A DNA stretch of 16,888 bases. Origin: JABDLF01 sp041609715 (GTDB lineage Bacteria; Pseudomonadota; Gammaproteobacteria; Steroidobacterales; JABDLF01). Shown here piece by piece: positions 1-7,053 of this stretch. The stretch spans positions 1 to 16,888 of the forward strand of contig JBFIQI010000043.1 of NCBI GenBank assembly GCA_041609715.1. Direction: 5' to 3'. A program made the position numbers and the translations under genes. Every line of letters starts with the position of its first letter. The first letter of the stretch is position 1. The notes under the pieces were generated by a model. It was given only the letters and a program-made list of their open reading frames with translations, was not told the DNA's origin and did no database searches.

Positions 1-1
1 C

Positions 2-1645
2 GAGCGCATCCTGCGGCCGCGGCTTGCCGAATTACACGATCCTGCGATGCTGGCGGACGTGGGCCGGGCCGCACAGCGGCTGGTGCAGGCAATTACCCGG
101 GGGCAGCGAATTGGCATCCTCACCGATTATGACGTGGATGGCATTACGTCCCACGCGGTGGTGTTCGAAGCGCTGACCGGGTTTTTTGGTGTCCCCGCCG
201 ATCTCATCCAGCATCATATCGGGCATCGCATCAAAGACGGATACGGCGTCAGTGATGCCCTCACCACCCGCATACTGGCAGCGCCACAATTACCCAGCGT
301 GATCATCACTGCCGATTGCGGCTCCTCGGATGAACCACGGCTCGCGCGGCTGGCGGAAAAGGGCATCGATGTCATTGTGACCGATCACCACGAGATCCCG
401 GCCAGCGGTATCCCTGCTTCCGCCCATGCCGTTGTCAATCCGACTCGCGCCGACTGCCAGTTTCCCGATCGCACCGTCGCCGGCTGCATGGTGAGCTGGA
501 TGCTCATGTGCGAAACGCGGCGGCAGTTGTTGGCGGGTGGTCAGCCGGGTGTCGAGATCCCGCGCTTGTCCGGCCTGCTGGATTTCGTGGCGCTGGGGAC
601 GGTGGCAGATGCCGTCTCGCTGTTCGGTGCGGGTAACCGGGCGGTGGTGCAGGGCGGTTTGCGGATCATGAACCGGCTGCAACGGCCTTGCTGGCGGGCA
701 CTGGCCAGCCTGCTCGATCGCGGTGACGGTTTCACGGTGCAGGACCTGGGATTTCAGATCGGACCGCGGATCAACGCCCGCGGGCGCATGGCGGACCCGC
801 TGGCGGCCATGCGCTTTTTACTGGCGCCCACCGATGGGGAGGCGCGCGAGCACTTGCAGCAACTGGATGCCGACAACCTGGACCGCCGTGCTGTAGAGGC
901 CGAGATGCTGGCCACTGCTGTTGAGGAAGCCCGGCGACAAATGACAAGGGGTGCGCGAGCCCTGGTGGTTTTCGATCCGACATTTCATGCCGGCGTGCAG
1001 GGTATCGTCGCATCCAGGCTGGTTGAGCGTTTCGGTTGCCCCGCCGTGGTGCTGAGCCCGGCGCGTGAGGCCGGCCTGGCAACGGGCTCTGCCCGCAGCA
1101 TTGCCGGACTCGATATCCGGGCTGCCCTGCAAAACATCAGCGATGCCCATCCCCAAATGCTCAACAAGTTCGGCGGGCACAAAGGTGCCGCAGGTTTGAC
1201 GTTGAGTCGAGGACATTTGGATGTACTGCGCCGGGAACTGGATCGGCAGGTCGCAAATCTGGTGGACGCCAGACTGTTGGGGCCAAGGCTGTTTACCGAC
1301 GGCGGGCTGGACAATCACCAGTTTAACTGCGCGACGGTCGGCGAGCTTGAAGCGCTGGGACCCTATGGCCGGGAATTTGAATTGCCACTGTTCGAGGGAC
1401 GGTTTCGGATTCAGGGGCTGCGCCGGGTCGGTGGAGATGGCACCCACCTTTCGCTGGTGCTTGCCGACGGTGAGCAAGAGTTACGGGGAATCTGGTTCCG
1501 GGCGATGGATAGCGACAATGCCCCGCTGCCGGTCGCGGAAGGTGAAATCCTCAGGGTGGCCTACCGTCTGGAGCGGGATACCTGGCGTGGTGGCGAAGCC
1601 GTGCAACTGCAAGTCGCGGGAGTCGAATCATTCGATGCAAAATAA
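2..1645 (+). CDS. recJ: Single-stranded-DNA-specific 5'-3' exonuclease RecJ, 5' end cut off by the window
   Basis: RecJ degrades single-stranded DNA 5' to 3' in recombination and mismatch repair, using two metal ions in a DHH phosphoesterase core. The reading frame is open from the first bases, so the true start lies upstream. Judged against the E. coli protein, roughly 40 residues are missing and 547 are present. Visible motifs in order are DYDVDG (motif I), ADCGSSD (in place of the common VDNGI/VDCGI), the signature DHH at 383-391, GTVAD, an INARGRMADP segment and GGHKGAAG of the DHHA1 domain, then a C-terminal OB-fold-like region. The order recJ-prfB-lysS supports RecJ over another DHH enzyme, although an outer-membrane gene is inserted after it here. 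Motifs I and II deviate from E. coli, so a diverged RecJ-type paralogue is possible. The stop codon lies inside the left edge of the terminator. Confidence 0.88.
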   Translation, partial: ERILRPRLAELHDPAMLADVGRAAQRLVQAITRGQRIGILTDYDVDGITSHAVVFEALTGFFGVPADLIQHHIGHRIKDGYGVSDALTTRILAAPQLPSVIITADCGSSDEPRLARLAEKGIDVIVTDHHEIPASGIPASAHAVVNPTRADCQFPDRTVAGCMVSWMLMCETRRQLLAGGQPGVEIPRLSGLLDFVALGTVADAVSLFGAGNRAVVQGGLRIMNRLQRPCWRALASLLDRGDGFTVQDLGFQIGPRINARGRMADPLAAMRFLLAPTDGEAREHLQQLDADNLDRRAVEAEMLATAVEEARRQMTRGARALVVFDPTFHAGVQGIVASRLVERFGCPAVVLSPAREAGLATGSARSIAGLDIRAALQNISDAHPQMLNKFGGHKGAAGLTLSRGHLDVLRRELDRQVANLVDARLLGPRLFTDGGLDNHQFNCATVGELEALGPYGREFELPLFEGRFRIQGLRRVGGDGTHLSLVLADGEQELRGIWFRAMDSDNAPLPVAEGEILRVAYRLERDTWRGGEAVQLQVAGVESFDAK

Positions 1646-1669
1646 AAACCCCGCCGCGGCGGGGTTTTT
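1644..1669. terminator. Bidirectional intrinsic terminator between recJ and the convergent barrel gene
   Basis: A perfect inverted repeat has arms CCCCGCC (1649-1655) and GGCGGGG (1658-1664) with a 2-nt centre. It is flanked by AAAAA on the left and TTTTT on the right. Read on either strand it gives a GC hairpin followed by a U-run, so it can end both the recJ transcript and the minus-strand transcript. Its first two bases are part of the recJ TAA stop codon. Confidence 0.9.
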
Positions 1670-1693
1670 CGTTTCGGGGCATCATCTCGCTGA

Positions 1694-2245
1694 TTAAGGA
1701 GCCGATCCCACGGGAATCTGCAGGGCCATATTGATGACCGCATCATTCAGGGAGCGATTGCCAATTTCTTCGACGAAACGCGCATCGAACCGCCAAGTGG
1801 CAGCCCCGGGACTGTCGCCGAGCCGCGAAGTGAAGCCCAGACCTACGGCGGCGAATAATTCCATGCCCTGGCTCGAAACCCGGCTGTTGTCGACCCCACC
1901 CAGTGCCACCACCAGGTACGGGGACATGTGACTCGCACGGTTCAGGAAAAACAGGCCACTGGCGTCGAAGCCGTACTGGTCGACGTCTTCGCTATGGTCG
2001 GCATTGAGATGCTTGTTGGTGAACGCAAGCTCGAAATTGAAGCGTTCGTTTATGACCCAGCCGCTGCCCAAGGTCCAGCCGAACCCGAATTCGCCACCGC
2101 GTCCGCCCAGGCCTTCCGGCTCGTAGCCATCGGCGAAGGTGTAATTCGCCCCCGCGACGATGTACCAGTCGCTCTGGGGTGCTGCCTCGGCGTGCACTTG
2201 CCCCGCCAGTACTAATCCGGTCATCGTCAACAGTATTCGTTTCAT
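1694..2245 (-). CDS. Small outer-membrane beta-barrel protein, OmpA N-terminal-domain-like, without the peptidoglycan domain
   Basis: This is a predicted exported protein of 183 residues. The start at 2245 is chosen because a strong ribosome-binding site (GGAGAGG) lies 4 nt upstream and because it begins a clear signal peptide, MKRILLTMTGLVLAGQVHA, with a likely cleavage after VHA. The mature part starts with SDWYIVAGANYTF, typical of a first transmembrane strand. It continues with alternating hydrophobic and polar strands and glycine-rich turns, and ends DAVINMALQIPVGSAP. In OmpA-like proteins the sequence LQIPxG marks the end of the barrel, just before the linker to the peptidoglycan-binding domain, and here the stop codon follows at once. 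It is therefore a barrel-only form. Its function (porin, structural or adhesin) cannot be read from the sequence. It is convergent to recJ, divergent from prfB, and has its own promoter. Confidence 0.8.
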   Translation of the reverse strand: MKRILLTMTGLVLAGQVHAEAAPQSDWYIVAGANYTFADGYEPEGLGGRGGEFGFGWTLGSGWVINERFNFELAFTNKHLNADHSEDVDQYGFDASGLFFLNRASHMSPYLVVALGGVDNSRVSSQGMELFAAVGLGFTSRLGDSPGAATWRFDARFVEEIGNRSLNDAVINMALQIPVGSAP

Positions 2246-2319
2246 GATTACCTCTCCATGCAGGTAAGCGGTATGGCGGCCCCTGGCGGTTGCGCAGACA
2301 GGGCCCAACTCTGGCAACG

Positions 2320-2349
2320 ATTCTATACTACGCATCAAGTTTGTGTCTA
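2320..2349 (-). promoter_or_regulatory. Candidate sigma-70 promoter for the outer-membrane barrel gene
   Basis: On the minus strand a TAGACA -35 box (2344-2349) and a TAGAAT -10 box (2320-2325) are 18 nt apart. Each matches the consensus at 5 of 6 positions. The transcript would start near 2313 and leave a leader of about 68 nt before the ATG at 2245. The leader is not obviously structured. Confidence 0.5.
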
Positions 2350-2387
2350 AAAATAGTTGGTGGAGAGTCCGCCGGCGAGTGCCGTTG

Positions 2388-2396
2388 TGCTAGCAT
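2388..2396 (+). promoter_or_regulatory. Candidate extended -10 promoter for prfB-lysS
   Basis: TGC followed by TAGCAT (2391-2396) forms an extended -10 element, with a GC-rich discriminator (TGCGCGC) after it. No good -35 box is visible at 17-18 nt, which is common for extended -10 promoters. The start point would be near 2403, about 27 nt before the prfB ATG. Confidence 0.45.
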
Positions 2397-2429
2397 TGCG
2401 CGCTTTGTCCGGAACGTCATTGACTAGTG

Positions 2430-3525
2430 ATGGAAACCAACGCGCTCAGAAACCAGATAGCTGATCTCAGCGGCCGCAGTCAGGGCCTCAGGGGGTATCT
2501 TTGACTACGCGGGATCCCGGGACCAGCTGAAAGAAGTCGATCGAGAACTCGAAGATCCCACCGTCTGGGAGAACCAGGAACGTGCCCAGGAACTGGGCAA
2601 GACGCGTGCCCGGCTGGCGGAAATTGTCGAAACGCTGGACCAGCTGGAAGGGGGGCTCAGCGATGCCGATGAGTTACTGAGCATTGCCGAAGAGGAAGCC
2701 GACGAGGCGACCCTGGCAGAGATCCAGGCCGACGTCGACAGGCTGGAGACACAGGTGGAACAGCTCGAGTTTCGCCGTATGTTCTCCGGCGAGATGGATG
2801 CCGCCAACGCATTTGTGGATATTCAGGCCGGTTCCGGAGGCACCGAGGCCCAGGATTGGGCAGAGATGTTATTGCGCATGTACCTGCGCTGGGCCGAGCG
2901 CCGCGGCTTTGCAACCGAGATCATCGAAGTATCGGCAGGCGAAGTGGCCGGAATCAAGAGCGCGACGGTGCGGGTCAGCGGCGACTATGCGTTTGGCTGG
3001 CTGCGTACCGAAACCGGCGTGCATCGCCTGGTGCGCAAGTCGCCTTTCGACTCGGGCAACCGCCGACACACGTCATTTGCTGCAGTATTTGTGGCGCCGG
3101 AAATTGACGACGAGATTGAGATCGATATCAACCCGGCAGATCTGCGCATCGACGTTTATCGGGCCAGCGGGGCAGGCGGCCAGCATGTCAACAGAACTGA
3201 ATCGGCCGTGCGCATCACCCACAATCCCACCGGTATTGTGGTGCAATGTCAGAATGACCGCTCGCAGCACAAAAACAAGGCGACTGCCATGAAACAGCTT
3301 AAAGCCAAGCTGTATGAACGGGAGATGCTGGAACGCCGTGCCGAGAGCCAGGCATTGGAGGACAGCAAATCGGACATCGGCTGGGGTAGCCAGATTCGGT
3401 CCTATGTTCTGGATCAGTCGCGTATCAAGGACCTGCGCACCGGTGTCGAGGTGGGAAACACCCAGGCAGTGCTGGACGGGGACCTGGACAATTTCATTGA
3501 GGCAAGCCTCAAGCAGGGACTGTAA
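2430..3525 (+). CDS. prfB: Peptide chain release factor 2 (RF2), made by programmed +1 frameshift
   Basis: RF2 recognises UGA and UAA stop codons in the ribosome and triggers peptide release. The gene is split into two frames. Codons 1-24 run from ATG 2430 to CTT 2499-2501 and are followed by an in-frame TGA (2502-2504). Reading resumes one base later at GAC 2503-2505 and continues to the TAA at 3523-3525. The joined protein (METNALRNQ... GYL-DYAGSRDQ...) has 364 residues, against 365 in E. coli. The stop-recognition tripeptide SPF is at residues 204-206 and the peptidyl-hydrolysis GGQ at 249-251. Residue 245, equivalent to E. coli 246, is Ala; the Thr of E. coli K-12 at this position is known to lower activity. 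lysS follows after 25 nt, a conserved pairing. A conceptual translation without frameshifting would wrongly call a 24-residue peptide plus a truncated RF2. Confidence 0.97.
2490..2505 (+). promoter_or_regulatory. RF2 autoregulatory +1 frameshift site
   Basis: AGGGGG (2490-2495) acts as an internal Shine-Dalgarno. It is followed by TAT and the slippery codon plus stop, CTT TGA C (2499-2505). The 3-nt spacing between the Shine-Dalgarno and the slippery CTT is the classic arrangement. When RF2 is scarce the ribosome pauses at UGA, the peptidyl-tRNA slips from CUU to UUU, and full-length RF2 is made; when RF2 is plentiful, translation stops. Confidence 0.96.
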
Positions 3526-3550
3526 ACTGGGCCCAAAAGCGGAAACGGCA

Positions 3551-5074
3551 GTGACAAAGAAACAGGACAACAAAAGAGCGGACCAATCAGTCGAGACGGA
3601 GCACGCTCTGATCGCTGAGCGCCGGGCAAAACTTGCCCGGCTGCGGGCGGCCGGCAAGGCATTCCCCAATGACTTCAGGCGTAACGCACTGGCGGAGTCC
3701 CTGCACGCTGCCTACGGCCAGCGGGACAATGAAAGCCTCGAAAATGCAGGCATCCAGGTACGGGTTGCCGGACGCATGATGGCCAAGCGGGTGATGGGTA
3801 AAGCCAGTTTTGCGCCTATCGAGGATGTCAGCGGCCGTATCCAACTTTTCCTGCAGCGCGATGCTCTGCCCGAGGGCGTTTACCAGGATTTCAAGGGCTG
3901 GGATGTCGGGGACATCGTGGCTGCGGTGGGCACATTGTTCAAGACGCGCAAGGGCGAGCTCAGCGTTGCAGTCCAGGAACTTCACTTGCTGAGCAAGTCA
4001 TTGCGGCCGCTGCCGGAGAAATTCCACGGCCTCACCGATCAGGAAACCCGCTACCGGCGTCGCTATCTGGATTTGATAATGAATCCGGAAAGCCGCGCAG
4101 TTTTCCGCACGCGCTCGGCCATGGTGAGCTTTATGCGCGACTTCCTGGATGCCATGGATTTCATGGAGGTGGAAACACCAATGATGCAGAGCATCGCCGG
4201 GGGTGCCCTCGCGCGGCCTTTCGCCACGCACCACAATGCCCTGGATATGCCGCTGTACCTGAGAATCGCGCCGGAGTTATTCCTGAAACGTCTGCTGGTC
4301 GGTGGCTTCGAGCGCGTTTACGAAATCAACCGCAACTTCCGTAACGAAGGTCTGTCGACGCGCCACAACCCCGAGTTCACCATGCTGGAGGTTTACCAGG
4401 CCTATGCTGATTTTGAAGACATGATGCACCTGACCGAGACCATGGTGCGCAGCATGGCGGCAGCAGTACTGGGGAGTATGCAGTTCGAGTACCAGGGTGA
4501 GCGTGTCGACCTGGAACCGGCATTTGAGCGCCTGAGCATTGCCGAGTCGGTGCTGCGGGCCAATCCGGACCTGGACGGCGGGCGTCTGCGCGATCGTGAT
4601 TACCTCGTGGATGTCTGTCAGCAACTGGGAATCCCGGTGCAGTCCCATTACGGGCCCGGCAAACTGCAGGTCGAGATTTTCGAAAAAACCGTGGAAAACG
4701 ACCTGAGCCGACCGGTGTTCATTACCGCTTATCCGGCAGAAGTCTCGCCCCTGGCGCGCTGCAACGAGGACGATCCGTTCATCACCGATCGCTTTGAGTT
4801 GTTTATCGCGGGGCGCGAAATTGCCAATGGCTTTTCCGAACTCAATGATCCCGAGGACCAGGCCGAACGCTTCCGTCAGCAGATGGCCAATCGCAGCGGC
4901 GGCGACCAGGAGGCCATGCCTTACGACGAGGACTACATCGAGGCCCTGGAGTACGGGATGCCGCCGGCCGGTGGGCTGGGAGTCGGAGTCGATCGCCTTG
5001 TTATGTTGTTTACCGACTCGCCCTCAATCCGTGACGTGTTGCTGTTTCCGCACATGCGGCCAGCCGCCGACTGA
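3551..5074 (+). CDS. lysS: Lysyl-tRNA synthetase, class II
   Basis: LysS charges tRNA-Lys with lysine in the cytoplasm. The protein has 507 residues, against 505 in E. coli. Features in order: an N-terminal helical extension; the anticodon-binding OB fold, including VAGRMMAKRVMGKASF and GRIQLFLQRD; then the class II catalytic core with RYRRRYLDL, the motif 2 segment NFRNEG near residue 262, RHNPEFTMLE, and motif 3 GVGVDRLVMLF near residue 477. The start is a GTG at 3551, chosen because the N-terminus then matches the family in length and the gene starts 25 nt after prfB. The frame stays open further upstream, but that would overlap prfB by more than 200 nt. The Shine-Dalgarno is weak (GGAAACG), so expression probably relies on coupling to prfB. 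It ends 1 nt before the convergent ygfZ. Confidence 0.97.
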   Translation: MTKKQDNKRADQSVETEHALIAERRAKLARLRAAGKAFPNDFRRNALAESLHAAYGQRDNESLENAGIQVRVAGRMMAKRVMGKASFAPIEDVSGRIQLFLQRDALPEGVYQDFKGWDVGDIVAAVGTLFKTRKGELSVAVQELHLLSKSLRPLPEKFHGLTDQETRYRRRYLDLIMNPESRAVFRTRSAMVSFMRDFLDAMDFMEVETPMMQSIAGGALARPFATHHNALDMPLYLRIAPELFLKRLLVGGFERVYEINRNFRNEGLSTRHNPEFTMLEVYQAYADFEDMMHLTETMVRSMAAAVLGSMQFEYQGERVDLEPAFERLSIAESVLRANPDLDGGRLRDRDYLVDVCQQLGIPVQSHYGPGKLQVEIFEKTVENDLSRPVFITAYPAEVSPLARCNEDDPFITDRFELFIAGREIANGFSELNDPEDQAERFRQQMANRSGGDQEAMPYDEDYIEALEYGMPPAGGLGVGVDRLVMLFTDSPSIRDVLLFPHMRPAAD

Positions 5075-5075
5075 T

Positions 5076-5927
5076 TCAGGCAGCGGGCGTGCGGCCCGCC
5101 TTTGAGTAAGGCACCGGCAGTGGCTCCAGGACGGTAGCGTCATCGGCGAGTCGCAGATGCTTCGCGTCAGTGACATCCGTGTTGACCACCGCCAACAACT
5201 CGCAGGCGGAGGAGGTCCGCGCCGCTACGACGACCTCGCCTACTTTTTGATCCCCGGCCAGCAGCACCGCCCCGGGATCCGGCGGGGGGCAGTTTCCCCC
5301 GAAGCGCGCCAGGCGTCGCTTGACCTTGCCGAGGTTGTGGGTCCTGGCGACTACCTCCTGGCCCGGGTAACAACCTTTGTTGAAACTAACACCGCCGATG
5401 CGATCCAGATTGAGCATCTGCGGCAGAAATTTTTCGGCGAGAGCCGGTGGCAGTTCGCATACACCGGCACGAATCCCCGCCAGCGTCCAGTCGTTGGCGT
5501 TGATTCCGTGGTCGTATCCGCCGCGCAAAGCGACGGTGCGATCGGGTACACCGGGTAGTAGAAAGTCCTGAGCGGACCCTTGCCCCCGGGTAGAGCCGTA
5601 AGCGGCGCTTGCGGGCTGGATGGTTACCTGGTCGCGGAACACGTAGCGTTCGAGTGCGCGTGCCAGGTCGGTGCCACCACCGCCCCCGATCAGCAGGTAA
5701 TAGCGCTCGACATCCACCAGCACCCAGCCGCTGACCCGAACTCTGCCGGCAGGCGTCAACCAGGCGAAAGGCATCACGCTGCGCGGCCCCGCGGGGCTCA
5801 AATCGCAGGTGAACTGCGCCTGCAGAAAGCGGCCAGCGTCAGCTCCTGAAACCGCCAGTAAATCAGGCAGCATTGCCGTCGACACGGGTGCCGGCAAGCC
5901 GGTTTTTTTGGATGATGCTGTGGACAC
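5076..5927 (-). CDS. ygfZ: YgfZ/GcvT-domain folate-binding protein (Fe-S cluster maturation, IBA57-like)
   Basis: YgfZ is a tetrahydrofolate-binding protein that supports assembly or repair of certain Fe-S enzymes. Its mitochondrial relative IBA57 is needed for [4Fe-4S] maturation, including that of succinate dehydrogenase. The family signature KGCYPGQE is present, with the key cysteine at residue 186 (codon 5370-5372). Upstream are AVSGADAGRFLQAQFTCDL, the usual N-terminal motif, and WTLAGIRAG. The start is uncertain. The GTG at 5927 gives 283 residues and an N-terminus whose spacing to SGAD matches E. coli YgfZ. The ATG at 5873 gives 265 residues and may be too short. Neither has a good Shine-Dalgarno. 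The frame is open to 6056, but that would overlap the divergent sdhAF4. It sits divergently beside the sdh operon, whose SdhB is a plausible client. Confidence 0.85.
   Translation of the reverse strand: MSTASSKKTGLPAPVSTAMLPDLLAVSGADAGRFLQAQFTCDLSPAGPRSVMPFAWLTPAGRVRVSGWVLVDVERYYLLIGGGGGTDLARALERYVFRDQVTIQPASAAYGSTRGQGSAQDFLLPGVPDRTVALRGGYDHGINANDWTLAGIRAGVCELPPALAEKFLPQMLNLDRIGGVSFNKGCYPGQEVVARTHNLGKVKRRLARFGGNCPPPDPGAVLLAGDQKVGEVVVAARTSSACELLAVVNTDVTDAKHLRLADDATVLEPLPVPYSKAGRTPAA
5083..5103 (+). terminator. Possible weak terminator for lysS, inside the 3' end of ygfZ
   Basis: GCGGGC (5083-5088) and GCCCGC (5094-5099) form a 6-bp stem with a 5-nt loop, 9 nt after the lysS stop, followed by only CTTT. 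The T-run is short and the hairpin lies within the coding end of ygfZ on the opposite strand. It may be fortuitous. Confidence 0.3.
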
Positions 5928-6008
5928 GCTCTTGGTTTGTTCAGGTATGGCGTACAACTGTTTGCACTGCCTGCGATGCGCCGCCAGAATACCAAAAAGG
6001 AGGCAGGC

Positions 6009-6203
6009 ATGAGCAGACATGATAAACCCATGAAGCCGGGAGCCACAGCCGACCACAAGGATGCTGGCACCGGAGCGGCCGCTGAAGACGACGAGAACGC
6101 TGCCGATATTTCGACCAAGGAAGTTGAAATCGGGGGCCGGGAAGGGCCGGAGCCGACCCGCTTTGGCGACTGGGAGAAGAACGGTCGCTGCATTGATTTC
6201 TAA
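6009..6203 (+). CDS. sdhAF4: DUF1674 protein, succinate dehydrogenase assembly factor 4 (SdhAF4) homologue
   Basis: This is a small soluble protein of 64 residues. The N-terminal half is polar and low in complexity (MSRHDKPMKPGATADHK...). The C-terminus carries the DUF1674 signature EIGGREGPEPTRFGDWEKNG followed by RCIDF. The eukaryotic family members SDHAF4/Sdh8 end in a very similar GPEPTRYGDWE...GRCIDF. They bind flavinylated SdhA, limit stray oxidation and promote its assembly with SdhB. The start ATG is fixed by a perfect Shine-Dalgarno AAGGAGG (5997-6003) with 5-nt spacing. It lies 80 nt before sdhC in the same orientation, so it probably heads the sdh operon. E. coli lacks this factor. 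Family assignment rests on the C-terminal motif plus location. The role in bacteria is inferred from the mitochondrial work. Confidence 0.88.
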   Translation: MSRHDKPMKPGATADHKDAGTGAAAEDDENAADISTKEVEIGGREGPEPTRFGDWEKNGRCIDF

Positions 6204-6219
6204 GGTGGCGCGCGTGCGT

Positions 6220-6225
6220 TACAAT
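6220..6225 (+). promoter_or_regulatory. Possible -10 element of an internal promoter before sdhC
   Basis: TACAAT follows a GC-rich run (GCGCGCGTGCGT) and is followed by GCAGCG in the 80-nt gap between sdhAF4 and sdhC. No convincing -35 box is present at normal spacing. It could give sdhC a start independent of sdhAF4 with a leader of about 50 nt. Evidence is weak. Confidence 0.3.
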
Positions 6226-6283
6226 GCAGCGATAAAAAAATTTGCCAATACAACCGCCCATTCGTAATCAGGAAAACTTCGCT

Positions 6284-6673
6284 ATGGCAGACGACCCCCG
6301 GCCATTGTCTCCGCATCTGCAAATCTGGCGCTGGGAAATTTCCATGCTCCTGTCCATCCTGCACCGGGCCTCGGGTGTCGCGCTTTCCCTGGGTACGTTG
6401 TTTCTGGTTTTGTGGCTGGTAGCGCTGGCGGCGGATGCGGCGTTGTTCGAGCAGGTCCAGTTGCTGCTGGCTTCGCCCCCGGGAATCGCTGGTCTGGTGG
6501 TATACAGCCTGGCGCTTTACTACCACCTGTGTAACGGCATTCGGCACCTGTTTTGGGATATGGGATACGGCTTCGAACTCGAGGTTGCCCGGCGCTCTGC
6601 CTGGGCGGTGCTGGCGGTCAGCAGCGTGTTGACCCTCGCGACCTGGGTGCTGGCCGCCGGGAGCGGCGCATGA
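6284..6673 (+). CDS. sdhC: Succinate dehydrogenase cytochrome b556 subunit
   Basis: SdhC is a membrane anchor subunit of complex II that binds heme b and ubiquinone together with SdhD. It has 129 residues, the same as E. coli. The family signature RPLSPHLQIWRWEISMLLS is followed by ILHRASG, with Ser24 and Arg28 aligning with the quinone-site residues of E. coli (Ser27, Arg31). YYHLCNGIRHLFWDMG holds the heme-ligand His81. Three hydrophobic helices are seen at about 28-50, 66-90 and 105-125. The ATG at 6284 is chosen because it gives the family length and has AGGA 10 nt upstream; a TTG at 6242 would add 14 unneeded residues. Its TGA overlaps the sdhD ATG (ATGA). Confidence 0.95.
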   Translation: MADDPRPLSPHLQIWRWEISMLLSILHRASGVALSLGTLFLVLWLVALAADAALFEQVQLLLASPPGIAGLVVYSLALYYHLCNGIRHLFWDMGYGFELEVARRSAWAVLAVSSVLTLATWVLAAGSGA

Positions 6674-7053
6674 GGTCGCCACTGGGTAATGCGCTGGGGA
6701 TGGGGACAGCCCGGGAGGGTACGGGTCACTGGTGGCATCAGCGATTGACGGCCCTTGCCCTGATCCCGCTGACTTTCTGGCTGGTCTATTCCCTGATAGT
6801 ACTCGCCGGTCTGTCTCGGGCAGAGGTGCTGTTGTGGATGCAGAATCCCTTCAACGCAGTGCTGCTGCTGCTGTTCCTGGTGAGCATGTTTTATCACGCC
6901 TATCTGGGCCTGGAAGTGATTGTTCAGGACTACATGCACGCGAAATGGCTCAAGGTCACTGCGCTGATAATTGTGCAGTTCACGATGATTGTGCTCGCCG
7001 CACTGAGCATATTGATCGTACTGAGGATGGCACTGGCCGGGGGCGCGTCGTGA
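6670..7053 (+). CDS. sdhD: Succinate dehydrogenase hydrophobic membrane anchor subunit
   Basis: SdhD is the second membrane anchor of complex II and shares the heme and ubiquinone site with SdhC. It has 127 residues. The N-terminus GTAREGTGHWWHQRLTALAL is typical of SdhD from alpha- and many gammaproteobacteria. Three transmembrane helices span about 26-47, 60-82 and 96-118. HAYLGLEVIVQDYMH holds His76 and the pair Asp87-Tyr88, equivalent to E. coli Asp82-Tyr83 at the quinone site. The ATG at 6670 overlaps the sdhC stop by 4 nt, and its own TGA overlaps the sdhA GTG (GTGA), so all three are probably translationally coupled. Confidence 0.95.
   Translation: MRSPLGNALGMGTAREGTGHWWHQRLTALALIPLTFWLVYSLIVLAGLSRAEVLLWMQNPFNAVLLLLFLVSMFYHAYLGLEVIVQDYMHAKWLKVTALIIVQFTMIVLAALSILIVLRMALAGGAS

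Noticed and set aside
818..1477. Open frame on the minus strand inside recJ
   Set aside because: Shadow of the RecJ coding frame, with no Shine-Dalgarno and no recognisable protein.
1928..2215. Plus-strand open frame opposite the outer-membrane barrel gene
   Set aside because: The minus-strand gene has a signal peptide, ribosome-binding site, promoter and terminator. The plus-strand frame has none of these.
2318..2342. Possible sigma-E promoter (AACTT-N16-TCG) for the outer-membrane barrel gene on the minus strand
   Set aside because: The -35 lacks the GGA part and the -10 is poor. The overlapping sigma-70 boxes at 2320-2349 fit better.
2430..2504. prfB as a pseudogene because of an in-frame TGA at codon 25
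   Set aside because: The stop is part of the canonical programmed frameshift site, and the second frame is intact to full length.
3314..3550. Upstream extension of lysS overlapping prfB
   Set aside because: It adds 79 residues with no LysS similarity and overlaps the conserved C-terminus of RF2. The GTG at 3551 gives the family length.
5928..6056. Upstream extension of ygfZ on the minus strand to 6056
   Set aside because: It would overlap the start and strong Shine-Dalgarno of the divergent sdhAF4 gene and adds residues not seen in the family.
6732..7049. Upstream extension of sdhA through sdhD
   Set aside because: SdhD is clearly coded in another frame there, and the GTG at 7050 gives the normal SdhA N-terminus.
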